Origin: an uncultured Collinsella sp.
GTDB lineage: Bacteria > Actinomycetota > Coriobacteriia > Coriobacteriales > Coriobacteriaceae
Assembly: GCA_900761995.1 (NCBI GenBank)
Contig: CAAFEY010000164.1
Coordinates: 1-21,910, forward strand
Length of the DNA: 21,910 nt
Direction of reading: 5' to 3'
Part shown: positions 13,820 through 21,869 of the stretch, piece after piece
Layout: each line of letters begins with the position of its first letter
Numbering within the stretch: the stretch's first letter is position 1
Position numbers and translations under genes: made by a program
Notes under the pieces: model-generated
What the model was told of the DNA's origin: nothing
Databases searched by the model: none
The model's input: the letters and a program-made list of their open reading frames with translations, nothing else

Positions 13820-14719
13820 TTAGCGGCAAAGCTCCTTGATGCGCGCAACGGCGCGTTCGATGTGTTCTTGCGGGGTGGAGGCTCCGGCGGTGATGCCGAT
13901 GTGGCGCGCGCTGGCAAACCATGCGGCCTCGAGCTCGGAAGCTTCCTCGATGTGGTGCGTGTGCTCGCAGACGTCGGCGCAGATTTGCGCCAGGCGACGG
14001 GTGTTGCCCGAATTTTTGCCGCCCACCACGACCATGCAGTCGCAGCGGTTGGCAAGTGTGGCGGCGGCCTGTTGACGCTCACTCGTGGCGGCGCAGATGG
14101 TGTTGATCACGCGCAGTTCCTGCACGCGCGGGGTGATGGAGGCCACAACCTCGGCCAGGTTCTGCGCGGTTTGGGTGGTCTGCACAACCAGGCCCACCTT
14201 GCCTTTGAGCGGAAGCGCGTCCGCATCGGCAGCGCAACTCACGACCTGCGCGTCATCGCCGGCATGGCCCAGAATGCCCTCGACCTCGGGGTGGCCTGGC
14301 TCGCCCACGACGATCACGCGGTAGCCCTCGCGCACCAGGCGCTCGGCCGCCACATGGACCTTCTTCACGTAGGGGCAGGTGGCGTCGACCACGGTAAGGC
14401 CGCGCTCGCGAGCGGCCTCGATCACCTGCGGCACCACACCGTGGGCGCGGATAATCACGGTGCCCGATGCGGCGTCGTCCAAGGTGTCGGCCAGACCGAC
14501 GCCTGCCTCGGCGAGCTCGCGTACCACGATGGGGTTATGGATGAGCGGACCCAGCGTGTGGACCAGAGTGCTCTCCCCCGCCTGCGGGGCGGCCGCCAAT
14601 GCCATGTCGAGCGCACGCTGCACGCCGTAGCAGGTGCCGGCGTGGGCAGCGATTTCGATGGTGGGCGCGTCTGCCTTGCCGAGCACAGCCTCGGCAGTAT
14701 TCATGACGTTCTCACCCAT
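13820..14719 (-). CDS. ispH: 4-hydroxy-3-methylbut-2-enyl diphosphate reductase
   Basis: IspH performs the last step of the MEP isoprenoid pathway and makes IPP and DMAPP with a 4Fe-4S cluster. The 299-aa protein has the three cluster cysteines: Cys30 in HAGTCYGV, Cys115 in DATCPYV and Cys209 in NTICAATSERQ. It also has RAHGV (91-95) and the substrate-site segment GHPEVEG (142-148) with Glu145. ATG 14719 lies 2 nt after the plsC stop; M6, which follows GGTGAG, is an alternative start. The gene is a stand-alone IspH, not fused to ribosomal protein S1 as in some clostridia. Confidence 0.96.
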   Translation of the reverse strand: MGENVMNTAEAVLGKADAPTIEIAAHAGTCYGVQRALDMALAAAPQAGESTLVHTLGPLIHNPIVVRELAEAGVGLADTLDDAASGTVIIRAHGVVPQVIEAARERGLTVVDATCPYVKKVHVAAERLVREGYRVIVVGEPGHPEVEGILGHAGDDAQVVSCAADADALPLKGKVGLVVQTTQTAQNLAEVVASITPRVQELRVINTICAATSERQQAAATLANRCDCMVVVGGKNSGNTRRLAQICADVCEHTHHIEEASELEAAWFASARHIGITAGASTPQEHIERAVARIKELCR

Positions 14720-14721
14720 GG

Positions 14722-15450
14722 CTAGAACCTACCCGGGTGCTCGGCGCACAGGTCGTCGCGCATGGCGTAGACGCGGTTCATGGCCTCGGACTCAAGCCAT
14801 GCCAGGCGCTCCTTGCGCTTGAGCTCGGCCGGCGCATCGGATAGCGAGATGGCCTTGCCGGCACGGATCCAGCATTTCTTGGGACGCATGAGCTTTTTGC
14901 CCGCAGGCGTAATATCAGACCAGCCGCAGATGGCGAGCGGGTTGACGGGCGCCTTGCCCATCTGGGCGATGAGAGCAAAGCCGCCGTGGACCTCTGGCTT
15001 GATCTCGCGCGAACGGATGCGTGTGCCCTCGGGGAAGATCAGGACGTCCTCGCCGCGCTGCAGTGCGTGTTGGGCTGCGCGCAGGCACTTCATGTCGGCG
15101 GTGCCACGCTCGACGGGGATACCACCCACGCGGCTAAAGGCCCAGCGCACGATCTTGGTTTTGGCGAACTCGGACTTAAAAATGGGGCGAATGCGGCGGC
15201 CGCCAAAGAACAGCGCCGTCTCAACGGCCAGCAGCTCAGCCATCGAGGTGTGGTTGCAGATGACCACGCTGCCGCGGCCTTCCTGGCGCTCAAAGAGCAG
15301 ATCGGCGTCCTCGACCTTCCAGCGCCACATGAGCTTGGAGAAGGCCCAAAGGATTGCCATGACCACGAAGACGGTGCCGCGGATGAGCGCGGGGAACTCG
15401 GCGTACGGGGCGTTGTAGTAATCCTCGGGCGTCTGCTTAAACAGGCGCAT
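14722..15450 (-). CDS. plsC: 1-acyl-sn-glycerol-3-phosphate acyltransferase
   Basis: PlsC adds the second acyl chain and yields phosphatidic acid. The 242-aa protein has an N-terminal membrane helix (about 22-40), the motif NHTSMAE (66-72), GGIPVERG (109-116) and FPEGTR (139-144). The usual HxxxxD catalytic motif reads His67-TSMA-Glu72 here, so the aspartate is replaced by glutamate; this conservative change is worth testing. AAAGGAGGT just before ATG 15450 fixes the start and lies inside the end of cmk. With plsY and gpsA further down, three consecutive phospholipid steps sit in one gene run. Confidence 0.92.
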   Translation of the reverse strand: MRLFKQTPEDYYNAPYAEFPALIRGTVFVVMAILWAFSKLMWRWKVEDADLLFERQEGRGSVVICNHTSMAELLAVETALFFGGRRIRPIFKSEFAKTKIVRWAFSRVGGIPVERGTADMKCLRAAQHALQRGEDVLIFPEGTRIRSREIKPEVHGGFALIAQMGKAPVNPLAICGWSDITPAGKKLMRPKKCWIRAGKAISLSDAPAELKRKERLAWLESEAMNRVYAMRDDLCAEHPGRF

Positions 15451-15453
15451 GGG

Positions 15454-16140
15454 CTACCTCCTTTGGTTGATGAGGTCCTCGATAATGCGGACGACCTCGT
15501 CGATGGTGTGGGCGGTGGAGTCGACGTGCACGGCGTCCTCGGCGGGCACGAGCGGCGCGACCTCGCGGCTGCTGTCGAGCTTGTCGCGCTGCTTGAGGGC
15601 GTCGAGGGTCTCGTCGACCTCGGCCTCGAGCTGCTCGGTAGCGAGCGGCTGTGCGTCGTTTTGGTGGCGCTGCAGCACGCGGCGACGGGCACGCTCGCGC
15701 GGGTCGGCGGTCAGGAACACCTTGACCTGCGCGTTGGGGAACACGACGGTTCCGATATCGCGACCCTCGGCCACGATATCGCGGTCCTCGGCGGCGCGGC
15801 GCTGATGGATGAGCATGGCCGCGCGCACACCCGGGTAGGCCGAGACCTTGGATACGTTAGCGTCGACCTGCGGGGTGCGAATGGCAGCCGATGCGTCCTG
15901 GCCGTCAATGGTCAGGCGCGTATCCTCGCCGGTGCTGTTGGTAAAGCGGATTTCGATCTGCTCGGCGAGGGCGTCGATGGCCGCCTCGTCGTCCAGATCG
16001 ATGCCGCGGTCGAGCGCGGCGAAGGTGACGGCGCGATACATGGCGCCCGTGTCGAGCTTGTTAAAGCCCAGCTGGCGGGCGATCTCCTTGGCGATGGTGG
16101 ACTTTCCGGAACCGGCGGGGCCGTCGATGGCGACGATCAT
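15454..16140 (-). CDS. cmk: Cytidylate kinase
   Basis: Cmk phosphorylates CMP and dCMP with ATP. The 228-aa protein has the P loop GPAGSGKST (7-15), the nucleotide-binding DTGAMYR (30-36), and VAEGRDIGTVVFP (122-134) of the family, followed by the lid segment RERARRR. The length matches bacterial Cmk. ATG 16140 follows AAGGAAG. It lies 66 nt after rluB, one of the larger gaps in the run. Confidence 0.96.
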   Translation of the reverse strand: MIVAIDGPAGSGKSTIAKEIARQLGFNKLDTGAMYRAVTFAALDRGIDLDDEAAIDALAEQIEIRFTNSTGEDTRLTIDGQDASAAIRTPQVDANVSKVSAYPGVRAAMLIHQRRAAEDRDIVAEGRDIGTVVFPNAQVKVFLTADPRERARRRVLQRHQNDAQPLATEQLEAEVDETLDALKQRDKLDSSREVAPLVPAEDAVHVDSTAHTIDEVVRIIEDLINQRR

Positions 16141-16206
16141 GCAATGCTTCCTTTCGGTGGTTGACGTGCTGGTATGGGACGCGGGCGTTGATGCGCGGCG
16201 GGTTGC

Positions 16207-17169
16207 CTAGCCCGTGTAGCGCTCGCGGTAGGTGTTGCGCTTGGGTGCGGAGCCGTGGCTGCCGTGGTGGCGCGTGCGACTCGCGGTATTGGTCGCCGGC
16301 GCGGCGGCGCGCTTGGAGCTGGCCTGCTTAGGCGGGATGCCGCCGGCCTTGAGGATTTGCACCTCGCGGTCGGTGAGCTCGCGCCACGAGCCCTTGGCCA
16401 CGTCCTTGAGCTCCAGTCCGGCAAAGTTGCAGCGGTGCAGGCGGATCACCGGGTGGTGTATCTTGCTCAGCATGCGCTTGACCTGGTTCTTTCGGCCCTC
16501 GCGGATGATGACTTCCACGGCAGTGGTGCCGGGCTTGACACCTTGCGGGGCCACCGCCTCGGCTTCGCGCGCGTTGATGACCCGGCAGATCGCCGGCTGG
16601 CACAAGCCGTCGTCGAGCTCGATGCCGCGACGGAGCGGTTCCAAGTCGCGATCGGTCAGGTGGCCGTCCACCAAAGCCTGGTAGGTCTTGTAGACGTGCT
16701 TGCTGGGGTGCAGCAGGTCCTGCGACAGGTCGCCGTCGGTGGTAAAGAGCAAAAGGCCCGTGGTGTCACGGTCCAGGCGACCCACCGGGAAGAGTCCCGG
16801 AAAGCGGTCGCGGGGGACCAGCTCGGCCACGCAGGGGCGCTCCTGCGGATCGCTCATGGTGGTGAGGTAGCCGGTCGGCTTGTAGAGCATCAGGTACACG
16901 GCGCCCTGGTTGAGCTTGACGGGCATGCCATCAACCTCGATGTTGTCGCGGTCGACGTCGACCTTGGTGCCCAGTTCGGTCGCGACCTCGCCGTTAACAG
17001 TCACGCGGCCTGCGGTCATCAGGTCCTCCGAGCCGCGGCGGCTCGCCACGCCCGCGCGTGCCAAAAAGCGCTGTAGGCGCATCGTGTGCGGGTAGACGGG
17101 CTGGGCGTCGCCTGCGGGCGTTGTGGCGCCTGCGGCGCGCGTCACCTCTGCTTCGTTAGTCCTCGTCAT
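16207..17169 (-). CDS. rluB: 23S rRNA pseudouridine synthase, RluB/RsuA family
   Basis: This family isomerises a uridine in rRNA to pseudouridine. The 320-aa protein has an S4 RNA-binding domain (about 30-90), then the catalytic motif GRLDRDTTGLLL (130-141) with Asp133, and KTYQALVDG and GRKNQVKRML further on. After about 285 comes a basic Ser/Thr/Arg-rich tail without fold signals. ATG 17169 is chosen because GGAGG lies 5 nt upstream and it overlaps the scpB stop by 14 nt; M30 lacks a site. RluB is favoured over RsuA by its position after scpB, but the target uridine is not shown by sequence. Confidence 0.9.
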   Translation of the reverse strand: MTRTNEAEVTRAAGATTPAGDAQPVYPHTMRLQRFLARAGVASRRGSEDLMTAGRVTVNGEVATELGTKVDVDRDNIEVDGMPVKLNQGAVYLMLYKPTGYLTTMSDPQERPCVAELVPRDRFPGLFPVGRLDRDTTGLLLFTTDGDLSQDLLHPSKHVYKTYQALVDGHLTDRDLEPLRRGIELDDGLCQPAICRVINAREAEAVAPQGVKPGTTAVEVIIREGRKNQVKRMLSKIHHPVIRLHRCNFAGLELKDVAKGSWRELTDREVQILKAGGIPPKQASSKRAAAPATNTASRTRHHGSHGSAPKRNTYRERYTG

Positions 17170-17884
17170 GCATGTCCTCCGAGGTATCGTCGACAACCAG
17201 GTTATCCTCGTCCTCGACTGCCTCAACATCTTCAACATCGGTATCGATCAGTTCGCGCTCTTCGTCCAGGTCCTCGGCCTGCTCCTCGAGCGTAGACTGA
17301 ATGCTGCGGCCGCTCAGGCGCTCGCGGATAAACTGGCGCGACTGCTCGTCGGGGGCAAACTGCTCCAGATCGGGCAGGTCGCGAGTGGAGCGCAGGCCGA
17401 ACTTTTCCAAAAAGGCGTTGGTCGTGCCGTAGATGATGGCCTGACCGCGCTCGGGGTCGCGGCCGAGCTCGCGCACCAGGCCCTTATCCACGAGCGACGC
17501 GATGACGCCGTCGGAGTTGACGCCGCGGATGCCCTTGACCACCTCGCGCGTGACGGGCTGGTGGTAGGCGATGACGGCCAGGGTCTCAAGCGCCGCCTGA
17601 GACAGCTTTTGCGTGTCCCAGCTCAGCACGTAGGCCTCGACCACGTCGTGGTAGGCGGGGTGCGTAAACAGGCGCCAGCCACCGGCGACCTCGCGCAGCT
17701 GAAAGCCGCGGTTGGCCTCTTCGTACTCAACCTTGAGCTCGGCCAAAAGCGACGCGCACTCGCCCGGGGCGATATCCAGCGCAGCTGCCAGCGCGGGTGC
17801 GCTCACGGGGTCGCTCGACACCAGCAGCAGCGCCTCAAGGGCGCCTATGAGGCTGTTTGCCTCCAGCGTGGAAAGGGTTGACAT
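17156..17884 (-). CDS. scpB: Segregation and condensation protein B
   Basis: ScpB is a winged-helix partner of the SMC-ScpA condensin complex. The 242-aa protein has the family core (about 8-175) with GALEALLLVSSDPVSAPALA, QKLSQAALETLAVIAYHQP and TREVVKGIRGVNSDGVIASL, and a very acidic C-terminal tail (about 205-242) rich in Asp/Glu. ATG 17884 follows AGGAG and lies 12 nt after the scpA stop. The acidic tail's coding sequence contains the rluB start. Confidence 0.96.
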   Translation of the reverse strand: MSTLSTLEANSLIGALEALLLVSSDPVSAPALAAALDIAPGECASLLAELKVEYEEANRGFQLREVAGGWRLFTHPAYHDVVEAYVLSWDTQKLSQAALETLAVIAYHQPVTREVVKGIRGVNSDGVIASLVDKGLVRELGRDPERGQAIIYGTTNAFLEKFGLRSTRDLPDLEQFAPDEQSRQFIRERLSGRSIQSTLEEQAEDLDEERELIDTDVEDVEAVEDEDNLVVDDTSEDMHDED

Positions 17885-17896
17885 GGTTGACCGCTC

Positions 17897-18706
17897 CTAT
17901 TCGGTGAGCTCGGGGCCCTCGCCGGGTACGTAGGCCTCGGCGCCCTCGACGCGGTTGATCTGAATGGTTCCAAAGATCTCGTCCTGGCTTAGCGTGAGCG
18001 AACCGCGCTTGGTGAGCTCCAGCATGGCTAGGAAGGTGACGACGAGCTGCTCGGTGGTGGCGTCGCCGTCCAACAGCTCGCGGAAGGTGCAGGTTTGGTG
18101 CGACATGGTAAAGCGGTCGACCGAGGCCACGGTCAGGTCGAGCGGCACGCGATGCGGCGCCACGTGCTCGGCCTCCAGCAGGAAGGTCTGGCGCTTGCCG
18201 TCCAGGTCGGCGCAGATGACGGCCAGGCCACGCAGGGTGATGCCGGCAAGGTAGTCGGGCATGAGCCCCAGGAACTCGGGGTCGGGGCCGGCTACGCGCG
18301 GATGCATGCGGCTTTCGGCCTGCATGCGGGCGCCGAGGGCCGCCGCCGCTCCCTTAAACTGCTTATAGGCGATCAGGCGCTGAATTAGGACCTCGCGCAG
18401 GGCGTCGCCGTCGAGCGCACTGAGCTCCTCGAGGTCTTCGTCAAACTCGTCATCGTCGTCCGCCTTGCGCGGGGTTTCCTGCGGCACCAGCGAGGCGGCC
18501 TTGATGTCCAAAAGGGTTGCCGCGACCAGCAAAAAGTCGCTCGCCACGTCCAGATCAAGTGCCTCGATGCGCTCGGCCTCGGCGAGGTATTGCTCTGCCA
18601 CCTCGCTGATCGAGATGGCGCCGATATCTACTTTTTGACGGGTTACCAGCTGCAGCAGCAGGTCGAACGGTCCGCTGTAGACCTGCGTCGACACGCGATA
18701 CGACAT
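17897..18706 (-). CDS. scpA: Segregation and condensation protein A
   Basis: ScpA is the kleisin that bridges the SMC heads. The 269-aa protein starts YSGPFDLLLQLVTRQKVDIGAI-like (residues 10-31) and has DFLLVAATLLDIKA (57-70) of the N-terminal helical domain, an acidic linker (82-95: ADDDDEFDEDLEEL), and a C-terminal winged helix ending with VVTFLAMLELTKRGSL and the QDEIFGTI strand. AAAGGAGGTCGAAG precedes ATG 18706. An 84-nt gap separates it from the M50 protease gene. Confidence 0.96.
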   Translation of the reverse strand: MSYRVSTQVYSGPFDLLLQLVTRQKVDIGAISISEVAEQYLAEAERIEALDLDVASDFLLVAATLLDIKAASLVPQETPRKADDDDEFDEDLEELSALDGDALREVLIQRLIAYKQFKGAAAALGARMQAESRMHPRVAGPDPEFLGLMPDYLAGITLRGLAVICADLDGKRQTFLLEAEHVAPHRVPLDLTVASVDRFTMSHQTCTFRELLDGDATTEQLVVTFLAMLELTKRGSLTLSQDEIFGTIQINRVEGAEAYVPGEGPELTE

Positions 18707-18756
18707 CTTCGACCTCCTTTGACGGCGCCTTCGCGGCGCGGTTTTGGTGCATGTTG

Positions 18757-18775
18757 CGACCGTTTTGCACGGTCG
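18757..18775. other. Small hairpin in the scpA leader
   Basis: CGACCG and CGGTCG flank a 7-nt loop in the 84-nt gap before scpA. No T run follows on either strand, so it is probably not a terminator; it may simply be leader structure. Confidence 0.3.
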
Positions 18776-18782
18776 ACCTGTA

Positions 18783-18811
18783 AGTTTACCCTAGATGCCG
18801 GCGATTGCGAA
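18783..18811 (-). promoter_or_regulatory. Possible internal promoter before scpA
   Basis: Read leftward, TTCGCA (18806-18811) and TAAACT (18783-18788) are 17 bp apart; each matches consensus at four of six bases. It would let scpA and the following genes be transcribed without the protease gene. Weak evidence. Confidence 0.25.
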
Positions 18812-19474
18812 GGAAAGGAGCTGCTCTGCCAGCGGATACACGGTAACGTCGAAATAGCGGCCGATCACATCGATGCCGGTCCACATGGGCAGCAGGTACA
18901 GCACGATGATAAGGATCGGCATGGCGTATTGCTGCAGGCGGTAATAGCTGTTGAGCGCCTTGCCTTTGAGGAACGGGACGACGATCGACGAACCGTCGAG
19001 CGGCGGGATCGGGATGAGGTTAAAGAACGCAAGCGACAGGTTGACCACGATAAAGGTGGCGCCGAAGTTCATGATTTGCGATGCTACGGCAAAGGACATG
19101 CTGATGTAGAGGCTGCCATAGGCCAAGCGCATGAGGGCCGCGGCCAGACACGCGAGCGCGATGTTCGATGCGGGGCCGGCAGCGCTCACCAGGACCTCGT
19201 CACGCTTAGGGTGCTTGAGGTTGTTGAGGTAGACGGGTACCGGCTTTGCAAAGGCGAACACCGGGCCGCCGGCGGCGAGCATGAGCAGCGGTAGGATGAT
19301 GGTGCCAAACGGGTCGATATGGTTGAGCGGGTTGAGCGAGACGCGTCCTCGCGAACGGGCCGTCTTATCGCCGAGCGCCCAAGCCGCGGCTGCGTGTGCG
19401 CTCTCGTGGATGACGATGCCAACGATGACGGCGACGGCGCTGGCGAGCAGGTTCATGAGGTAGCTGCTGGACAT
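18791..19474 (-). CDS. M50-family (site-2-protease-like) membrane metalloprotease
   Basis: The 227-aa protein has four to six membrane helices and the zinc motif HESAH (23-27, HExxH) in the first helix. A C-terminal helix supplies FNLIPIPPLDGS (151-162), whose Asp160 is the expected third metal ligand. The YLNNLKHPKRDEVLVSAAGPASN segment (82-104) is typical of the small S2P group next to scpA in actinobacteria and clostridia. Such proteases cut membrane-bound substrates, but the target is unknown and no anti-sigma factor lies nearby. ATG 19474 follows AGGAG, 9 nt after the stop of the 98-aa gene. Confidence 0.92.
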   Translation of the reverse strand: MSSSYLMNLLASAVAVIVGIVIHESAHAAAAWALGDKTARSRGRVSLNPLNHIDPFGTIILPLLMLAAGGPVFAFAKPVPVYLNNLKHPKRDEVLVSAAGPASNIALACLAAALMRLAYGSLYISMSFAVASQIMNFGATFIVVNLSLAFFNLIPIPPLDGSSIVVPFLKGKALNSYYRLQQYAMPILIIVLYLLPMWTGIDVIGRYFDVTVYPLAEQLLSFAIAGI

Positions 19475-19483
19475 GGCGCTCCT

Positions 19484-19780
19484 CTAGCGGACGCGACGCG
19501 AGGCGCGCGTGAGCAGGTAGTCGGCCACAAACAGGATGACGGCGACGATAGCGTAATCCAGGCGGAACACGCCGCCAAAGGGCGAGGTGATGACGCCGTA
19601 ACCGGCGATGGCGCTCGGCAGCGCGCGCGAAAGCTCGACGACAAAACCGACGATCTGCAGCTTGGCGGTCAGACCGCTAAAGCACAGCAACACGGTCATC
19701 GCGCTCATAAAGATGCCGCAGATGCGGCAGGCGATGGCGATAACGCTCATCGCCACGGCGGCGGCCTTACGAGAGTTCAC
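19484..19780 (-). CDS. Small membrane protein, GTG start, unknown family
   Basis: The 98-aa product has apolar stretches at about residues 7-35, 40-62 and 74-91 and a basic end (RASRRVR). The start is GTG 19780: GAGGAG lies 7 nt upstream, and the gene overlaps the end of the ABC-F gene by 14 nt in another frame. A later ATG (residue 11) would cut into the first helix. I do not recognise the family. Its coupling to the ABC-F gene and the M50 protease suggests a membrane-associated role, nothing more precise. Confidence 0.65.
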   Translation of the reverse strand: MNSRKAAAVAMSVIAIACRICGIFMSAMTVLLCFSGLTAKLQIVGFVVELSRALPSAIAGYGVITSPFGGVFRLDYAIVAVILFVADYLLTRASRRVR

Positions 19781-21794
19781 GCGCGGTCTCCTCTTCGATC
19801 TGGGTGGAAAGCTCGAGCCATTCGTCCTCGAGCTTGGGCAGCTCTTGCTTAAGGCCGTTATATTCCCCCAGTGCGGCGTTGAACTTATCCTGATCGGCAT
19901 AAAGCTCTTCGCTCGCCATCAATTCCATAAGCTCGTCATAGCGGGCGCGCTTTTTGTCCAGCTCGGTCTCGATTTTCTTGAGCTGGCTGCGCACGCCCTT
20001 GAGCTTTTTGTTCAGGGCGGCGCGAGCCTGGGCCTCGGCGCGTTTTTGCTCCTTGGTCTTTTTGCCCTCAGCCGGCTTGGACGCGGCGGAGGTGGTGCTG
20101 GGCTGGGCTGCGGCGGTTGCCTTGGCTGCAGCCGGCACGGTATCCCCTGCTGCCTCGGCGGCGGCGCGGGCTGCGAGGTCCTCGCGCTTGTAGAGGTAGT
20201 AGTCGTAGTCGCCGTCGTAGACCGTAACCTTGCCGTCGCGGATGTCGATCACGCGGTTGGCAACGGCGCGCACCAGGTGCTCGTCGTGGCTGATCAGCAC
20301 GATGGTTCCGGGGAAGCTCTGCAGGGCGTTCTCGAGCATGTCCACCGAGTCGATATCCAGGTGGTTGGTGGGCTCGTCCAGGCACAGGAGCGCCTCGGGC
20401 GCAACGAGCATCTTGGCGAGCGCCAGACGCGCCTTTTCGCCGCCGGAAAGGACGCGGACCTGCTTTTCGATGGCGTCGTTGTCGCTAAACAGGAAGGCGC
20501 CCAGCAGGCTGCGCTGCTGCGGCACGGTCCATTTGGGCGTGACGGTGTCGATCTCTTGCAGTACGGTGTTGGACTCGGTCATGCCCTCGAGCGCGTGCTG
20601 GGCGTAGTAGGCCACGCCAACGTTGGTGCCCAGGTCGCGCGTGCCGGTAGTGGGCGACTCCAGGCCGGCGAGGATCTTCATGAGCGTGGACTTGCCGGCA
20701 CCGTTGGGGCCGACGAGTGCCACGTGCTCGCCGCGATAGAGCTTGAGGTCGATATCGCTGTAGATGTGCTTGTTGCCGTAGGACTTGGAGACGCCCTCCA
20801 GGCCCACGACCATATCACCGGAGCGTGGCGGATCGGGGAACTTAAAGTCGATGTGCTTGTGGCCCTCGGGCAGGATAACGAGCTCCTTTTTGATCTGTTC
20901 GATCTTGCGGATGCGCTCCTGCGCCTGGGCGGCCTTGGTGGGCTTGTAGCGGAACTTGTCGACGAAGACCTGCATGTGGGCGATGTCGCGCTCCTGGGCG
21001 GCGCGCTTGGCGCGCATTTGCTCCAGGTTGTCCTCGCGCTGCTTAAGGTAGCTGCTGTAGTTGCCGGTGTAGGTGGTCACGCGACGGTTTTCGAGAGCAG
21101 CGACGTGGTCGACGCAGGCGTCCATGAAGGCGCGGTCGTGGCTGACGATGAGGACGGCGCCGTCGTAGTTGGCGATAAAGCCGCGCAGCCACTGGACGCT
21201 TTCGAGGTCCAGGTGGTTGGTGGGCTCGTCCAGGAGCAGCAGGTCGGGGTGGCGCAGGAAGAGCTTGGCGAGCGCGATGCGCATCTGCCAGCCGCCTGAG
21301 AACTCGGAGCACGGGCGCTCAAAGTCGGTGACCTTAAAGCCCAGGCCGGATAGGATCTTGCGGGCGTTGCTCTCGAGCTCGTAGCCGCCCAGGTGCTCAA
21401 AGCGGTCCTGGACCTGGCCGTACTCGTTAAGGAGTGCGTCGACGTCCTTGCCCTGCTCGGAGAGCTCGGTGATCTGGGCCTGCAGCTCGTTGGCGCGCTC
21501 GCCCATGCGGCGGATTTCCTTGGCAGCGGCCATGACCTCGGCAAGGATGGTGGTGTCCTTTTGCTCCAGGTTGGTTTCCTGCTCTAGGTAGCCCACCTGG
21601 CAGTCCTTGGCGTACTGGACCTGGCCGGCGTCGGGGCTGTCGATGCCCATGATGATCTTGAGCATGGTAGTTTTGCCGGCGCCGTTGGGTCCCACGAGCG
21701 CAAAGCGTTCGCCGGGGTTGATCTGGAAGGACGCGCCGCTAAAGAGGACGCGCGCGCCGAAGCTTTTTTCGATCTTGTCGACCAGGAGGATCAT
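19767..21794 (-). CDS. ABC-F family ATPase (translation-associated)
   Basis: ABC-F proteins lack membrane domains and act on ribosomes. The 675-aa protein has two ABC cassettes: Walker A GPNGAGKT (35-42) and GPNGAGKS (362-369), signatures FSGGW (165-169) and LSGGE (449-453), and LDEPTNHLD (188-196 and 472-480) with catalytic Glu190 and Glu474. A linker of about 70 residues (240-310, with QREDNLEQMRAKRAAQ) joins them. After an Ala-rich hinge (541-575) comes a C-terminal coiled coil (580-670). This layout resembles Uup/YfmR/YheS-type housekeeping factors more than antibiotic-resistance ABC-F proteins, but the subfamily is not certain. ATG 21794 follows AAAGGCGG. It is the first protein gene after tRNA-Ala. 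Confidence 0.93.
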   Translation of the reverse strand: MILLVDKIEKSFGARVLFSGASFQINPGERFALVGPNGAGKTTMLKIIMGIDSPDAGQVQYAKDCQVGYLEQETNLEQKDTTILAEVMAAAKEIRRMGERANELQAQITELSEQGKDVDALLNEYGQVQDRFEHLGGYELESNARKILSGLGFKVTDFERPCSEFSGGWQMRIALAKLFLRHPDLLLLDEPTNHLDLESVQWLRGFIANYDGAVLIVSHDRAFMDACVDHVAALENRRVTTYTGNYSSYLKQREDNLEQMRAKRAAQERDIAHMQVFVDKFRYKPTKAAQAQERIRKIEQIKKELVILPEGHKHIDFKFPDPPRSGDMVVGLEGVSKSYGNKHIYSDIDLKLYRGEHVALVGPNGAGKSTLMKILAGLESPTTGTRDLGTNVGVAYYAQHALEGMTESNTVLQEIDTVTPKWTVPQQRSLLGAFLFSDNDAIEKQVRVLSGGEKARLALAKMLVAPEALLCLDEPTNHLDIDSVDMLENALQSFPGTIVLISHDEHLVRAVANRVIDIRDGKVTVYDGDYDYYLYKREDLAARAAAEAAGDTVPAAAKATAAAQPSTTSAASKPAEGKKTKEQKRAEAQARAALNKKLKGVRSQLKKIETELDKKRARYDELMELMASEELYADQDKFNAALGEYNGLKQELPKLEDEWLELSTQIEEETARELS

Positions 21795-21825
21795 GGTGCC
21801 GCCTTTGACCTTGTGTGCCTATATG

Positions 21826-21854
21826 AAAAAAGGCCCCAACTTGCGTTGGAGCCT
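21826..21854 (-). terminator. Intrinsic terminator of tRNA-Ala
   Basis: Read leftward, AGGCTCCAAC pairs with GTTGGGGCCT (10 bp with one T-G pair, 4-nt loop) and is followed by TTTTTTCATATAG. It lies 15 nt after the tRNA and 31 nt before the ABC-F start, so that gene needs a promoter beyond it or some read-through. Confidence 0.8.
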
Positions 21855-21869
21855 CATTCAATGCTCGGG

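Noticed and set aside
19608..21299. Rightward open frame of 563 codons over the ABC-F gene
   Set aside because: It is the complementary shadow of the ABC-F coding sequence, with low-complexity Leu/Val/Ala/Gly-rich translation and no family features.
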